Assembly (NCBI GenBank): GCA_036518955.1
Contig: DATDMG010000545.1
Span: forward strand, 1-26,344
Reading direction: 5' to 3'
DNA: 26,344 nucleotides
DNA from: DATDMG01 sp036518955
GTDB lineage: Bacteria > Actinomycetota > Actinomycetes > Actinomycetales > Kineosporiaceae
Shown: positions 9,501 to 17,670 of the stretch, in pieces
How positions within the stretch are numbered: the first letter of the stretch is position 1
How the letters are laid out: each line of letters opens with the position of its first letter
Program-made: the position numbers and the translations under genes
The notes under the pieces: model-generated
The model's input: only the letters and a program-made list of their open reading frames with translations
The model's database searches: none
Told to the model about the DNA's origin: nothing

Positions 9501-9583
9501 TCTGGATCCAGCTCGCCGCACCCCCGACGTCATCCCGGCCCGCCGCCATCCCAGCCCGCCGCCAGAACAGCTCGATGAGCTGA
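6530..9583 (+). CDS. Four-GAF / PP2C phosphatase / HATPase_c signalling protein
   Basis: About 1017 residues from a GTG at 6530, with GAAGGGG 8 nt upstream; GTG at 6521 or 6533 is also possible. Four tandem GAF-type sensor modules begin at residues 5, 162, 320 and 478. Each opens with FGR(L/F)AL...RD(L/V)D and three of the four carry a WGRL.V.DTR strand. A short helix leads to a SpoIIE-type PP2C domain (about 643-862) with GGDWYD, GDVEGHD, YTDGL and DDAALL. The C-terminal domain (about 870-1005) is an RsbW-like HATPase with an N-box ELVGNTLTHT (~913) and GGRGLHIV (~965). One chain therefore carries ligand sensing, phosphatase and anti-sigma-like kinase parts of a partner-switching circuit. 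There is no membrane segment, so it is cytoplasmic. Ligands and sigma-factor target are unknown. Confidence 0.93.
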   Translation: MVDGFGRLALLTRDVDVVAAGAVEAAMGAAATPMGTLAQSVRPGWVRMTCARGPTGLTRGHEYEVSPLVESSWETARPLRVENWDTCGLPRPADMIAAGVVASLSASVLVGGRVWGRLTVCDTRVRQWRDEEAGAIAELADVLAAAVERHVVEAAQAAVARFGRFALASRDLDALNERAVEVVTQALGTPMGTLSEWAGGGRRRMLCSRGPTGVAVGQVWDVAVELDSLAAASEPVCVEDWRTEQRFTASATSRAAGVVSSLLAPVLAAGRAWAFLVAHDTRPRQWTQPEVDVVQSVAHILATAVQRRADEAAQSVMVQFGRFALTSRDLDEVIEQAVTSAMRLLQAPIGSLSRGLGSGRQRMLFCRGDVGLLPGHEWETTEELEKQWFTAQPVLIEDWQTETRFVQPQLSREMGVRSALLTTVSVGGEPWGRLAVSDTRPRRWRQVDVDVVQSLADLLSSALERDLAETAQAAMAEFGRFALSTRDLDVTIDEAAEVAARILDASTSHLTRLVAPGRAQVVGVYGPYPVRIGGEVAIPAELEQQWSVSEPFQVRDWRVETRYPQPASASAAGVVSSLSVCVLADGAPWGRLTVFDTRPRHWCTSEVNVVQALAHTLASAIERARAETRLRRTTRQLEHFLLPADLPTLSGIETAARYVPAHGAEVGGDWYDVLDLPHGGIGLVMGDVEGHDSAAAAVVGQVRTVLRTYAGEGLPPAEIMSRLGSFVTTHTDRLVTCCYAELHPTHRTITCVSAGHPPPLLLTTAGEVPQIPVHPGPLLGLDGSRHYRERTTVLPTGGCLVLYTDGLLDDFPHVIHPDPRSLAAAAHPALHGPIEALADHLVAHPLDAPPLRDDAALLLVRFTGTNICTTRHLSRGFGPHLASCGAARSYVEDVLSAWGLTCLAEQAMLAVSELVGNTLTHTTSPVWLALRRTRSNTGVEQVWIGVRDASDRLPRLQRSSAATLGGRGLHIVEAIADTWGVTTTQTGGKTVWIQLAAPPTSSRPAAIPARRQNSSMS

Positions 9584-9871
9584 CCGTGCCAGAGGTGATG
9601 GGAGAGCCTTGCCAGAGACTTTCCCGGGAGCGGTAACCGTGACTGGCGGTGCGATCAACTACGGGATGGCCGGCCTTGCTGGGGATGCACGGCGGCTACG
9701 AAGAGAGCGCGGGGAGGCAGTTGCCGCGGGCTGCGCCGAGGTCGTGGACCGAGCCCGGCTCACCGGTGACGACCCGGACGAGGCTCGGCCCGTCGTCCAC
9801 CACCACGGCGCACAGGCGATCACCGCCGCCCCCGCTCGGGGTGAGGTCGTTCCCGTTCGCCGGACCGATGC

Positions 9872-10627
9872 TCAGGAGTCTTCCTCCGCGACGAAGCTCC
9901 CGTGCCAGGTGTGGTACCAGACCGCGCCCGTCGTCGCGTTCACGGACAGCATTCCCGCGGTCTTCCCGTTCGCCGTGGTGTCGAGGGTGTAGTAGCCCGG
10001 ATAGGCGTCCGCCGACGTCACCGACTCGCCCGGCCGGTTGGCCTGCAACCAGGCTGCGGCGATGGACTTCGCCTGGTCGGCGGACAGGGATGTCGCCCGG
10101 GTGCCGGTGCTCCACATCATCGCCGGACCCGGTTCGGTGCTCACGACCCCGGTCGCCGGATTCACCAGTACCTCGGTCACCGACGCGCCCGCGGCATCCT
10201 TCAGTTCGACGTAGAAGTTGTCGCTGAACTGCATGACCTCGCCCGGGTGCAGGCCCGCGGATGCCGACGCCTGCTCGGCCCGCGCCCGGGCCGCCCCGAT
10301 CGAGGTCACCGCGACGCCGTCACCCGCCAGCCAGACCCGGCCGGACATCATGCTCCCAGCACCGCCCATCATGCCGCCGGCGCCGTTCATCATCCCGCCG
10401 CCCATCATGCCGCCCGCGGGTCCCTGGCCGCTCGTCCAGCCGTTCGACGCGGGCGTCCCCGAGCCGCCACCCGTCCAGGCCCGGACGACCCACGGTGCGG
10501 CGAGAACCGAGACGATCAGCACCGTGACGGCCGCCACCAGCACCGCCAGCGCGGTCCGGCGCGCCCGGTCGCGAGGCAACAGACTCTGTCCCCGCGCCCG
10601 GACCGGCGCCGAAGCCATGGGGCTCAC
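9872..10627 (-). CDS. Membrane-anchored Met-rich PepSY-like protein
   Basis: A 251-residue protein. An N-terminal transmembrane segment (about 27-48, from ALAVLVAAVTVLIVSVLAA) follows a basic start, which places the rest outside the membrane. Residues about 70-97 are Gly/Met-rich (MMGGGMMNG and similar), a pattern often linked to soft-metal binding. The remainder has two PepSY-like halves: one with AARARAEQ and VTEVLVNPATGVVSTEP, another with SADQAKSIAAAWLQ and LSVNATTGAVWYHTWHG. Proteins like this are often labelled peptidase M4 or PepSY, but I see no protease active site. The start is a GTG overlapping the TGA of the SHOCT gene, so the two are probably translationally coupled. Copper-type ATPase genes next door suggest a role in metal handling, which is inference. 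Confidence 0.82.
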   Translation of the reverse strand: MSPMASAPVRARGQSLLPRDRARRTALAVLVAAVTVLIVSVLAAPWVVRAWTGGGSGTPASNGWTSGQGPAGGMMGGGMMNGAGGMMGGAGSMMSGRVWLAGDGVAVTSIGAARARAEQASASAGLHPGEVMQFSDNFYVELKDAAGASVTEVLVNPATGVVSTEPGPAMMWSTGTRATSLSADQAKSIAAAWLQANRPGESVTSADAYPGYYTLDTTANGKTAGMLSVNATTGAVWYHTWHGSFVAEEDS

Positions 10628-10890
10628 CGCAGCCCACCCCGGTCACCACGAGCCGACGTCAGCGCCGCCCGCTGCGCCTGGTACGTCTCCAGGTCGATCT
10701 CGCCGCGGGCGAACCGGCGATCGAGGATCTCCTCCGGGCCGTCGATGACGCCCGCGTGTCCGCCGTCCCGCCGGTCCGGCAGCAACCGCACCACCGCCCA
10801 GATGATCACGCCGAGCAGGACCAGCCAGAACACGCCCATGAACATCCAGGCACCGAAACCCATCCCACCGCCGTACCAGCCCATCATCAC
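10624..10890 (-). CDS. SHOCT-domain small membrane protein
   Basis: An 88-residue protein. One transmembrane helix (about 14-36, WMFMGVFWLVLLGVIIWAVV) follows a Met/Gly/Tyr/Trp-rich start. A C-terminal SHOCT motif (about 53-78) reads EEILDRRFARGEID.ETYQAQ. SHOCT is a short oligomerisation or bridging domain common in actinobacterial membrane proteins. GGAGGAG lies 7 nt before the GTG at 10890; ATG at 10887 is an alternative. It is the first gene of a two-gene unit with the PepSY-like gene, overlapping it by 4 nt. The pair is a recurrent actinobacterial combination, and its biochemical role is not established. Confidence 0.88.
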   Translation of the reverse strand: MMMGWYGGGMGFGAWMFMGVFWLVLLGVIIWAVVRLLPDRRDGGHAGVIDGPEEILDRRFARGEIDLETYQAQRAALTSARGDRGGLR

Positions 10891-11129
10891 CGCTCAACTC
10901 CTCCATCCGCGGGCACCCTGCCCGACCGGACACCACCAAGGATCGGCGGTCGACCCAAAGGTTCACCGGGGCCGGAAGTAGAGATCTGAGGAAGATCCAC
11001 GCGGGTAGGACCGGCGGACGGAGCAGCCCTCTCCGAAGTATGAGGACGTGTCGACCTGGGCTTGTGGTGACGCCGTCCCGGGTCCGTCGAACCGCGCCAA
11101 GGCCACCGACTGCGCGGTAACCCACGTCC

Positions 11130-12100
<971 letters not shown>

Positions 12101-12168
12101 GGCGTCCTGCCCTCAGGACTTCATGGCTGCCGAGCCGTACGGCGGAATACGCTCCATCGGGAGTGCGG

Positions 12169-12197
12169 TTGACCGGGTCATACCCCCACGGGGTATA
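12169..12197 (+). promoter_or_regulatory. Promoter of the P1B ATPase gene with embedded CsoR-like operator
   Basis: A -35 box TTGACC (12169-12174) and a -10-like GGTATA (12192-12197) are 17 bp apart. Between and overlapping them is ATACCCC-CAC-GGGGTAT (12180-12196), a perfect 7-bp inverted repeat. This matches the G-tract palindrome recognised by CsoR/RcnR-type copper repressors. The layout suggests repression relieved by Cu(I). No csoR gene is in the window, so the regulator would be elsewhere. The ATG is about 20 nt downstream of the -10. Confidence 0.8.
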
Positions 12198-12215
12198 GCC
12201 ACGGAGGAGGCTCGC

Positions 12216-14699
12216 ATGAGCGCTCATGACCACGCCGCCGGCACGGCCGATGCATCAGCAGGCACCCGCACCACGGTGATAGAGGTGTCCGGCGTCCACC
12301 GGGCGTCGTCGAAGGCCGTGGCGGAGCAGGTGCTGTCACGTCGTCCCGGGGTGTCGGCCGTGTCGGCCAACCCGGTGGCGCAGACGGCCACGGTGACCTA
12401 CGACCCTCACGTCACCAGCGTGGCGCACCTGACGGGCTGGGTGCGCGAGTGCGGGTACCGCTGCGCCGGTCAGTCGGTTCCGCAGCATGTCTGCGACCCA
12501 CTGGCCGAGCCCGGCACGGGTCAGCGGCCTCAGGCTGTCCATGAGGCGCCCGTCGGCCATCAGGGGATGGCGGCACACGGCGGGATGACGCCGCACGAGG
12601 CGATGGGTCACGGCGGCCACCACGCCGGCATGTCGATGGCGGACATGGCGCGGGACATGCGCAACCGGTTCCTGGTCGCGCTGGTGCTGTCGGTGCCGAT
12701 CCTGCTGTGGTCACCGATCGGGCGCGACGTGCTCGGGTTCGACGTCGCGGCGCCGTTCGGGCTGCGGGACGACGTGTTCTCGCTCCTGCTCAGCCTGCCG
12801 GTGATCTTCTACTCGTCGTGGATCTTCTTCGACGGCGCCGTACGCGCCCTGCGCGCCCGGACGCTCGACATGATGGTCCTCGTCGCGGTCGCCATCGCCG
12901 CGGGCTGGCTGTACAGCCTCGGGGTCACCCTGACCGGCGGCGGCGAGGTCTTCTACGAGGCCGCCAGCGTCCTCGCCACGTTCGTCCTGCTCGGGCACTG
13001 GGTCGAGATGCGCGCCCGCGGCGGCGCCAACGACGCCATCCGCTCCTTGCTGGAGTTGTCCCCGCCGAAGGCCGTCGTCGTCCGCGACGGCGTCGAGGTC
13101 GAGGTACCGACGTCTGACGTCGCCGTCGGAGACCTGCTCCTGGTGCGCCCCGGCGCCAAGATCCCCGTGGACGGCGTGGTCGAGTCCGGTGAGTCCGAGG
13201 TCGACGAGTCCATGGTCACCGGCGAGAGCCGGCCCGTGCCGAAGGCTCCCGCAGCGGCGGTGATCGGAGCGTCCGTCAACACCACCGGCACGCTGCGCGT
13301 ACGCGCCACCAAGGTCGGCGCCGACACCGCCCTCGCCCAGATCGTCGCGCTCGTCCAGCAGGCGCAGAACTCGCGGGCACCGGGCCAACGGCTCGCCGAC
13401 CGGGCAGCGTTCTGGCTGGTCCTGGTCGCCCTGCTCGGCGGCGCCGCGACCTTCCTGACCTGGCTCGGCGTCGGACGACCCGCCACCGAGGCGCTGCTGT
13501 TCGCGATCACCGTCGTGGTCATCACCTGCCCCGACGCCCTCGGCCTGGCCACCCCCACCGCCATCATGGTCGGCACCGGCCTGGGCGCCCGGCGCGGCGT
13601 GCTGTTCAAGAACGCCACCGCGCTGGAGACCTCCGCCCGGATCGACACCGTCGTCATGGACAAGACCGGAACCCTCACCAAGGGGACACCGGAGGTCACC
13701 GACGTGCTTGTGGCCGAGGGGCGGGATGCGCTGCCCGAGGCCGACGTCCTGGCCTTCGCCGCGGCCGTGGAGCGCGAGTCGGAGCACCCGCTCGCCCGCG
13801 CCGTCGCCGCCTACGCTGACGCGCGCGGCGCCGCCAGCCAGCAGGCGCGTGACTTCCGGAACGTGCCGGGCAAGGGCGCAGTCGCGGACGTCGCCGGGCA
13901 CCGCGTCGCCGTCGGCGCCCCCGCCCTGATGGACGCCGAGAACGTCGACCTGGGCGACCTCGCCGCGCGCCAGGCCCAACTCGCCGACACCGGCCAGACC
14001 GCCGTCCTGGTGGGTGTCGACGGCCGCGCCGTTGCCGTCATCACCTTGGCCGACGCCCCGCGCGCCACAGCGGCCGCCACGGTCGAGGCCCTCCATGCCG
14101 CCGGCGTCCAGGTCGTGATGCTCACCGGCGACAACCGCGCCACCGCCGAACGGATCGCCGCTCAACTGGGCATCGACACCGTCATCGCCGAGGTGCTCCC
14201 GGCCGACAAGGCCGACCGGATCGCCGACCTGCAACAAGCCGGGCGCAGCGTGGCCATGGTCGGCGACGGCGTCAACGACGCCCCCGCACTCGCCCAGGCC
14301 GATCTCGGCATCGCCATCGGCGCCGGCACCGACGTCGCCATCGAGACCGCGGACGTCGTCCTGATGCGCTCCGACCCGCTCGACGTCCCCACCGCGCTGC
14401 GCATCGGCAAGGGCACCTTGACGAAGATGCGTCAGAACCTCGGCTGGGCCATCGGCTACAACACGATCGCCCTACCCATCGCCGCCGGCGTCTTCGAACC
14501 CAGTCTCGGCCTGGTGCTGCGACCGGAGATCGCCGCGCTCAGCATGTCCGGGTCGAGCATCATCGTCGCCGCCAACGCCCTCCTTCTGCGGCGACTGGCC
14601 CTGCCCGACGCATCGCCCACAGGCCCTGCCGACGGAACAGAGCCCGGCGCTCAAGGGGAGCACGCTGTCCCCGCTCTCACCACCGAGCACCAACACTGA
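12216..14699 (+). CDS. Heavy-metal (probably copper) P1B-type ATPase
   Basis: An 827-residue membrane pump that uses ATP to move a soft metal ion out of the cytoplasm. ATG at 12216 has GGAGGAGG 5-12 nt upstream. Residues about 17-85 resemble an HMA domain but lack the CxxC pair (SGVHRASSKAV). A His/Met-rich stretch follows (about 105-145). TGES is at 335, the transmembrane metal motif is Cys-Pro-Asp at 438-440 (TCPDALGLATP) rather than CPC, DKTGT has its phosphorylated Asp at 482, SEHP is near 523 and GDGVNDAP near 684. The last helices carry YN and SMSGSS. The CsoR-like operator upstream argues for copper. I recall related actinobacterial ATPases with the same CPD and CxxC-less domain, so this is probably a subfamily trait and not damage. 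Confidence 0.93.
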   Translation: MSAHDHAAGTADASAGTRTTVIEVSGVHRASSKAVAEQVLSRRPGVSAVSANPVAQTATVTYDPHVTSVAHLTGWVRECGYRCAGQSVPQHVCDPLAEPGTGQRPQAVHEAPVGHQGMAAHGGMTPHEAMGHGGHHAGMSMADMARDMRNRFLVALVLSVPILLWSPIGRDVLGFDVAAPFGLRDDVFSLLLSLPVIFYSSWIFFDGAVRALRARTLDMMVLVAVAIAAGWLYSLGVTLTGGGEVFYEAASVLATFVLLGHWVEMRARGGANDAIRSLLELSPPKAVVVRDGVEVEVPTSDVAVGDLLLVRPGAKIPVDGVVESGESEVDESMVTGESRPVPKAPAAAVIGASVNTTGTLRVRATKVGADTALAQIVALVQQAQNSRAPGQRLADRAAFWLVLVALLGGAATFLTWLGVGRPATEALLFAITVVVITCPDALGLATPTAIMVGTGLGARRGVLFKNATALETSARIDTVVMDKTGTLTKGTPEVTDVLVAEGRDALPEADVLAFAAAVERESEHPLARAVAAYADARGAASQQARDFRNVPGKGAVADVAGHRVAVGAPALMDAENVDLGDLAARQAQLADTGQTAVLVGVDGRAVAVITLADAPRATAAATVEALHAAGVQVVMLTGDNRATAERIAAQLGIDTVIAEVLPADKADRIADLQQAGRSVAMVGDGVNDAPALAQADLGIAIGAGTDVAIETADVVLMRSDPLDVPTALRIGKGTLTKMRQNLGWAIGYNTIALPIAAGVFEPSLGLVLRPEIAALSMSGSSIIVAANALLLRRLALPDASPTGPADGTEPGAQGEHAVPALTTEHQH

Positions 14700-14849
14700 G
14701 GCGAGCCTCGGCCTCAACGCAGCCGACAGAGTCCGTACAGGCCCAGGACCACCCGGACACCGACCGGTTCAGCGGCGACGAGTTCGTCGCCGAACTGGAG
14801 AGCCGCGACCTGCGCGTCGGCCGCCGGCAGGTGGAACTCGTGCAGGGCG
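14700..14849. other. Short unassigned, coding-like stretch after the ATPase gene
   Basis: Frame 2 of the plus strand stays open from the ATPase stop through about 15022. Between 14750 and 14880 it reads like real protein (SGDEFVAELESRDLRVG, then VELVQGDYLLGVAERL). There is no clear start or ribosome binding site. Beyond about 14880 the frame enters the antisense ABC-transporter remnant. It may be a fragment of a lost gene whose family I do not recognise. Confidence 0.3.
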
Positions 14850-15048
14850 ACTACCTCCTCGGCGTCGCCGAACGCTTGCCCGACACGCCGGGAGGCCGAG
14901 CATCAGCAGCAGGGTGGGTCTTGCCGCTGCCCGATGGCTCCATGATCAGGACGACTCGGCCAGGTACCAGGTCGAGGTCGACCGGGCGGACGGCATCCAC
15001 GGCCAGGGCTGCCTGCCCGTAGGTCTTGGTGAGGCCGCGAACGGACAT
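14850..15048 (-). pseudogene. Broken ABC transporter ATP-binding subunit (N-terminal fragment)
   Basis: The fragment begins MSVRGLTKTYGQ, a standard ABC ATPase opening, and reaches the Walker A motif as PSGSGKT (the first Gly is Glu). One extra base directly after the GKT codons shifts the frame. In the neighbouring frame the expected TLLLMLG continues for a few residues and then stops matching. The signature motif, Walker B and the rest are absent, so only about 60 of roughly 230 residues remain. It lies about 50 bp downstream of the permease remnant on the same strand, as in MacB/DevA-type exporter operons. Non-functional. Confidence 0.85.
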
Positions 15049-15101
15049 CGCGCTGGCCGTGGCGGTCGCGGTGCCGGTCGTGGCGCTGGGGCTGGGGCTG
15101 G

Positions 15102-15850
15102 TCAGGCCGTCCTCCGGAAGGCCGAGGCGGGGTCCACGCCGGCGACCCGGCGCAGCGGAACCAGGGCGCCGATCGCGCCCACCGCGAGGGCGACCAGCGT
15201 CACCCGCAGCACACTGCCGGGCTCGACGGCGATGGTCGTGGCCGGGCTCACTGTGCCGACGATCTGCCCCAGTGCCACGGCGGGAGCGGTGGCCAGGACG
15301 ACGGCCAGCGCGACCGACCAGGGGCCGCCTGGGGCAGGACCCACCCCTGCCAGGCGTCGATTACGTCCTCCGAGGGCCTTCACGATGGCGTGCTCACGCA
15401 GCTTGGCCAAGGTCAGGGTGTACAGGGTCAGCCCGATCACCGCGAGGGCGATCAGGAACGCGACCACGGCCATGATCTGCATCAGGTCCGGGACATGTCC
15501 TTGACCAGCAACGCTTCCTGGTGGTGCCGCCGCGGAACAGTCCGCTGACCCGGTAGGGGTCGTCGAAGACCCGGACGGCGTCCCCGAGTCGCACGCCCAA
15601 CCGGTCGGCGGCGATCTGCTCGAGCAGGATCTCCCCGGCGACCGGTGCACGTCCCGCGGTCTGCTCGCGGACCTTCCGCGTCCGGTGGCCGGGTCGTAGC
15701 CGATCACGTAGCTGAGTTGCTGGCGCTCGCCGTCCGCCACCAACGCCGTGGTGGTGCGGCGGATGCCCTCGGCCCAGGCGACGCCCTCCACCCGTTCGAC
15801 GGCCCGTGGCAGGTCCGGGCCCAGGGTGGGGGCACCCGCACAGCCCCCTG
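15102..15850 (-). pseudogene. Broken FtsX/MacB-type ABC permease
   Basis: Minus-strand pieces of one permease lie in two reading frames. About 15850-15700 encodes part of the extracytoplasmic domain (ALVADGERQQLSYVIGYDPA). About 15690-15530 continues in another frame (EILLEQIAADRLGVRLGDAV, then YRVSGLFRGGTT). From about 15500 the first frame resumes with the membrane part and the FtsX signature (AKLREHAIVKALGGRNRRL). The end, LVPLRRVAGVDPASAFR, is a typical MacB-type C-terminus. The N-terminal helix and the start are missing. At least two frameshifts or small deletions make this a pseudogene. It partners the ATP-binding remnant just downstream. The substrate is unknown. Confidence 0.85.
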
Positions 15851-16085
15851 TTGATGCGCCCGCGAGGTGTTGACGATGCCCCCGGCAGCAGTGGAACGCC
15901 CTGGGAGCAGAAGGGCTCGGCATCCTCCACACCGCGGATACTTGGCCGGCTCCACCGTTTCCACGCCCAGGGTTAATGCCATCCGGGTCGAGTTGGCACC
16001 CGGTATAACGTCTGTAGCTGCGCTCGATTGCGGATGCCTCGCCCGACAGCGACCGCGGTCCAGGCACAGAGGGGAGCGATTCGGG

Positions 16086-16949
16086 GTGAGACAGCGCGCG
16101 TTGATCCACATCGACGGACCCCCAGGCGCCGGCAAGACCACCCTCGTCGAGGCGCTACTCGCCCGCACCGACTACCTGATCACCACCGTGCGGTGTGTGC
16201 GTGACGACACCCTGTCTGAGCCGTCCGAAAGCCTCGTCACGACCGACCCTGAGTTGCACCGCTACCGGGTGGCCGGCGCGCACACCCCCGCCCGGTACGC
16301 CTTCCCCGGCACCAGCGACGCCCACGACGCGTTCTTCCAGACCAACGTCATGCAGGACTTCTCCCACGCCGTCGTGATCGAAGGCGACTGCCCCGTCTCG
16401 TTCGCTGACGTGACCGCCTTCGTCGCTCCGGCCGCCGGTGGTCAGCTCCTGGTCCGCCGCAAGAGCGACCAGCCGAGCCGGGAGCGGAAGGCCGTCGACG
16501 CGTTCGAGGCGGTGCTCAGCCGGCCCGGCGGCCTGGAGTCCATACTCGGCGAACTCGTCGGTCGTGGCGTGGGCGATGTCGCCTTGAAGCTACCGGAACT
16601 GATGGAGCAGGAACGGCAGAAGGCCCTCGCGCAGCTGGCCGAGCTACGCAGCAGGCCGGCGATGAAACCGCGGATGCGCTGGGCCGTGGCCGACCCCTAC
16701 CGCGGCATCGAACGAGCACAGCTCGTCGTGGTCAACATCCGCGACCACACCGAGCAGGACACGGGCGAAGCCCTGCTCGCCGAGGTGGCCCGGCTACGCA
16801 AGGACCATGAAATCATCACCGATGTCATGGGTCCACGCGGCAACCGAGTCCCCATCACCGCCGTCGTCGCCAACCTCACTCAACCCACCGACCCGGGCAC
16901 GAAGAAGGCACTCACGCGCATCCGCCGAGTCATCCGAGCGAACAGTTGA
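16086..16949 (+). CDS. P-loop NTPase of unknown function
   Basis: A 287-residue soluble protein. A Walker A motif, DGPPGAGKTTLVEALL, stands right at the N-terminus (residues 10-25, Lys17), suggesting ATP or GTP binding. VVIEGDCPVSFADVTAFV near 97-115 could include a Walker B-like strand. The C-terminal third has VVVNIRDH near 217 and PITAVVANLTQPTD near 260, a Rossmann-like alternation. I do not recognise the family; it recalls small kinases or metallochaperone GTPases only in outline. GTG at 16086 has GGGGAG about 8 nt upstream. The gene is intact although surrounded by pseudogenes, which argues for recent arrival or selection. Confidence 0.78.
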   Translation: MRQRALIHIDGPPGAGKTTLVEALLARTDYLITTVRCVRDDTLSEPSESLVTTDPELHRYRVAGAHTPARYAFPGTSDAHDAFFQTNVMQDFSHAVVIEGDCPVSFADVTAFVAPAAGGQLLVRRKSDQPSRERKAVDAFEAVLSRPGGLESILGELVGRGVGDVALKLPELMEQERQKALAQLAELRSRPAMKPRMRWAVADPYRGIERAQLVVVNIRDHTEQDTGEALLAEVARLRKDHEIITDVMGPRGNRVPITAVVANLTQPTDPGTKKALTRIRRVIRANS

Positions 16950-16988
16950 GAGGCGGACACGGGTGCAGGGGTTCGTCCGCGGCGCCGA

Positions 16989-17440
16989 TCACCTGTGGGA
17001 CACGGCGCGCCGGCGTCCGCGGCCCAGCGCCCGCCACGCGCGATGATCGGCATCGGCGAGGTGACTGTCTGCCGCGCGGAGCCGACGCGGAGCCGAGCCG
17101 GAGAGCTCACCACGCAGTCCGAGCGCGTCGGTGACCAGGGAAGTCAGGAACGCCACGTCGAGTAGGCGCCGGTCCGGGTTGTGAAGGCTGGTGGCGTCAG
17201 TCTTGATCAACAGAGCACCGAGCACATTCGGGATGAGACGAGCACCTCACGGCCGACGCACTCGACGGGCACGAACTCGAGCCGACGCAGCGCCTGGGTG
17301 CCACCGGGAACCTCGACGGTGGTCCGTCGGCCGACCGTGCGCAGTGCCGCCCTCTTGGGCGGATGATCGGGGGCGAGGACGGCGACGCCACACGGCCCCG
17401 GGTGAAGGTCAGCGGCACGATAGGCATCGCTTGGAGTCGC
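16989..17440 (-). pseudogene. Degraded nucleotidyltransferase-like gene (possible antitoxin family)
   Basis: Two minus-strand frames join into one protein fragment. The upstream piece reads AVLAPDHPPKRAALRTVG then VEVPGGTQALRRLEFVPVE. After a one-base frameshift near 17240 it continues PNVLGALLIKTDATSLHNPD then LLDVAFLTSLVTDALGLR. I associate this ending with nucleotidyltransferase-like proteins of the AbiEii type, from memory and with limited certainty. The start and N-terminal catalytic region are missing upstream of about 17440. It lies in the decay zone beside the VapBC-like pair. That it is a broken gene is more secure than its family. Confidence 0.55.
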
Positions 17441-17454
17441 CTGGTGTCGTCCTC

Positions 17455-17477
17455 GTTGCAGTACTCCGTTGCAGTAC
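17455..17477. repeat. 10-bp direct repeat with 3-bp spacer
   Basis: GTTGCAGTAC occurs at 17455-17464 and again at 17468-17477, separated by TCC. It lies at the upstream edge of the nucleotidyltransferase-like remnant, about 195 bp before the antitoxin gene. It could be a protein-binding site or a slippage product. Confidence 0.6.
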
Positions 17478-17670
17478 GCCGGCATCCTGGGGCTGACCCG
17501 AGCGATCATGCCCAGGTTGGCCGACTGCCGGCCCACACGGCTCGGTCTTGGGGACGACGCGCCCCCGTGCACAGCAACGCCAGATGACGACCTGGCCTCT
17601 GGGCGGTCTCGCCCTCGTGGCCACTCCCAGAGCGTGCCATGCTGGGAGGAGTGGTGAAGGAGGTGATGTG

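Noticed and set aside
9609..9992. Plus-strand open frame of 127 codons after the multi-GAF gene
   Set aside because: Its second half is antisense to the PepSY-like gene and it has no family resemblance.
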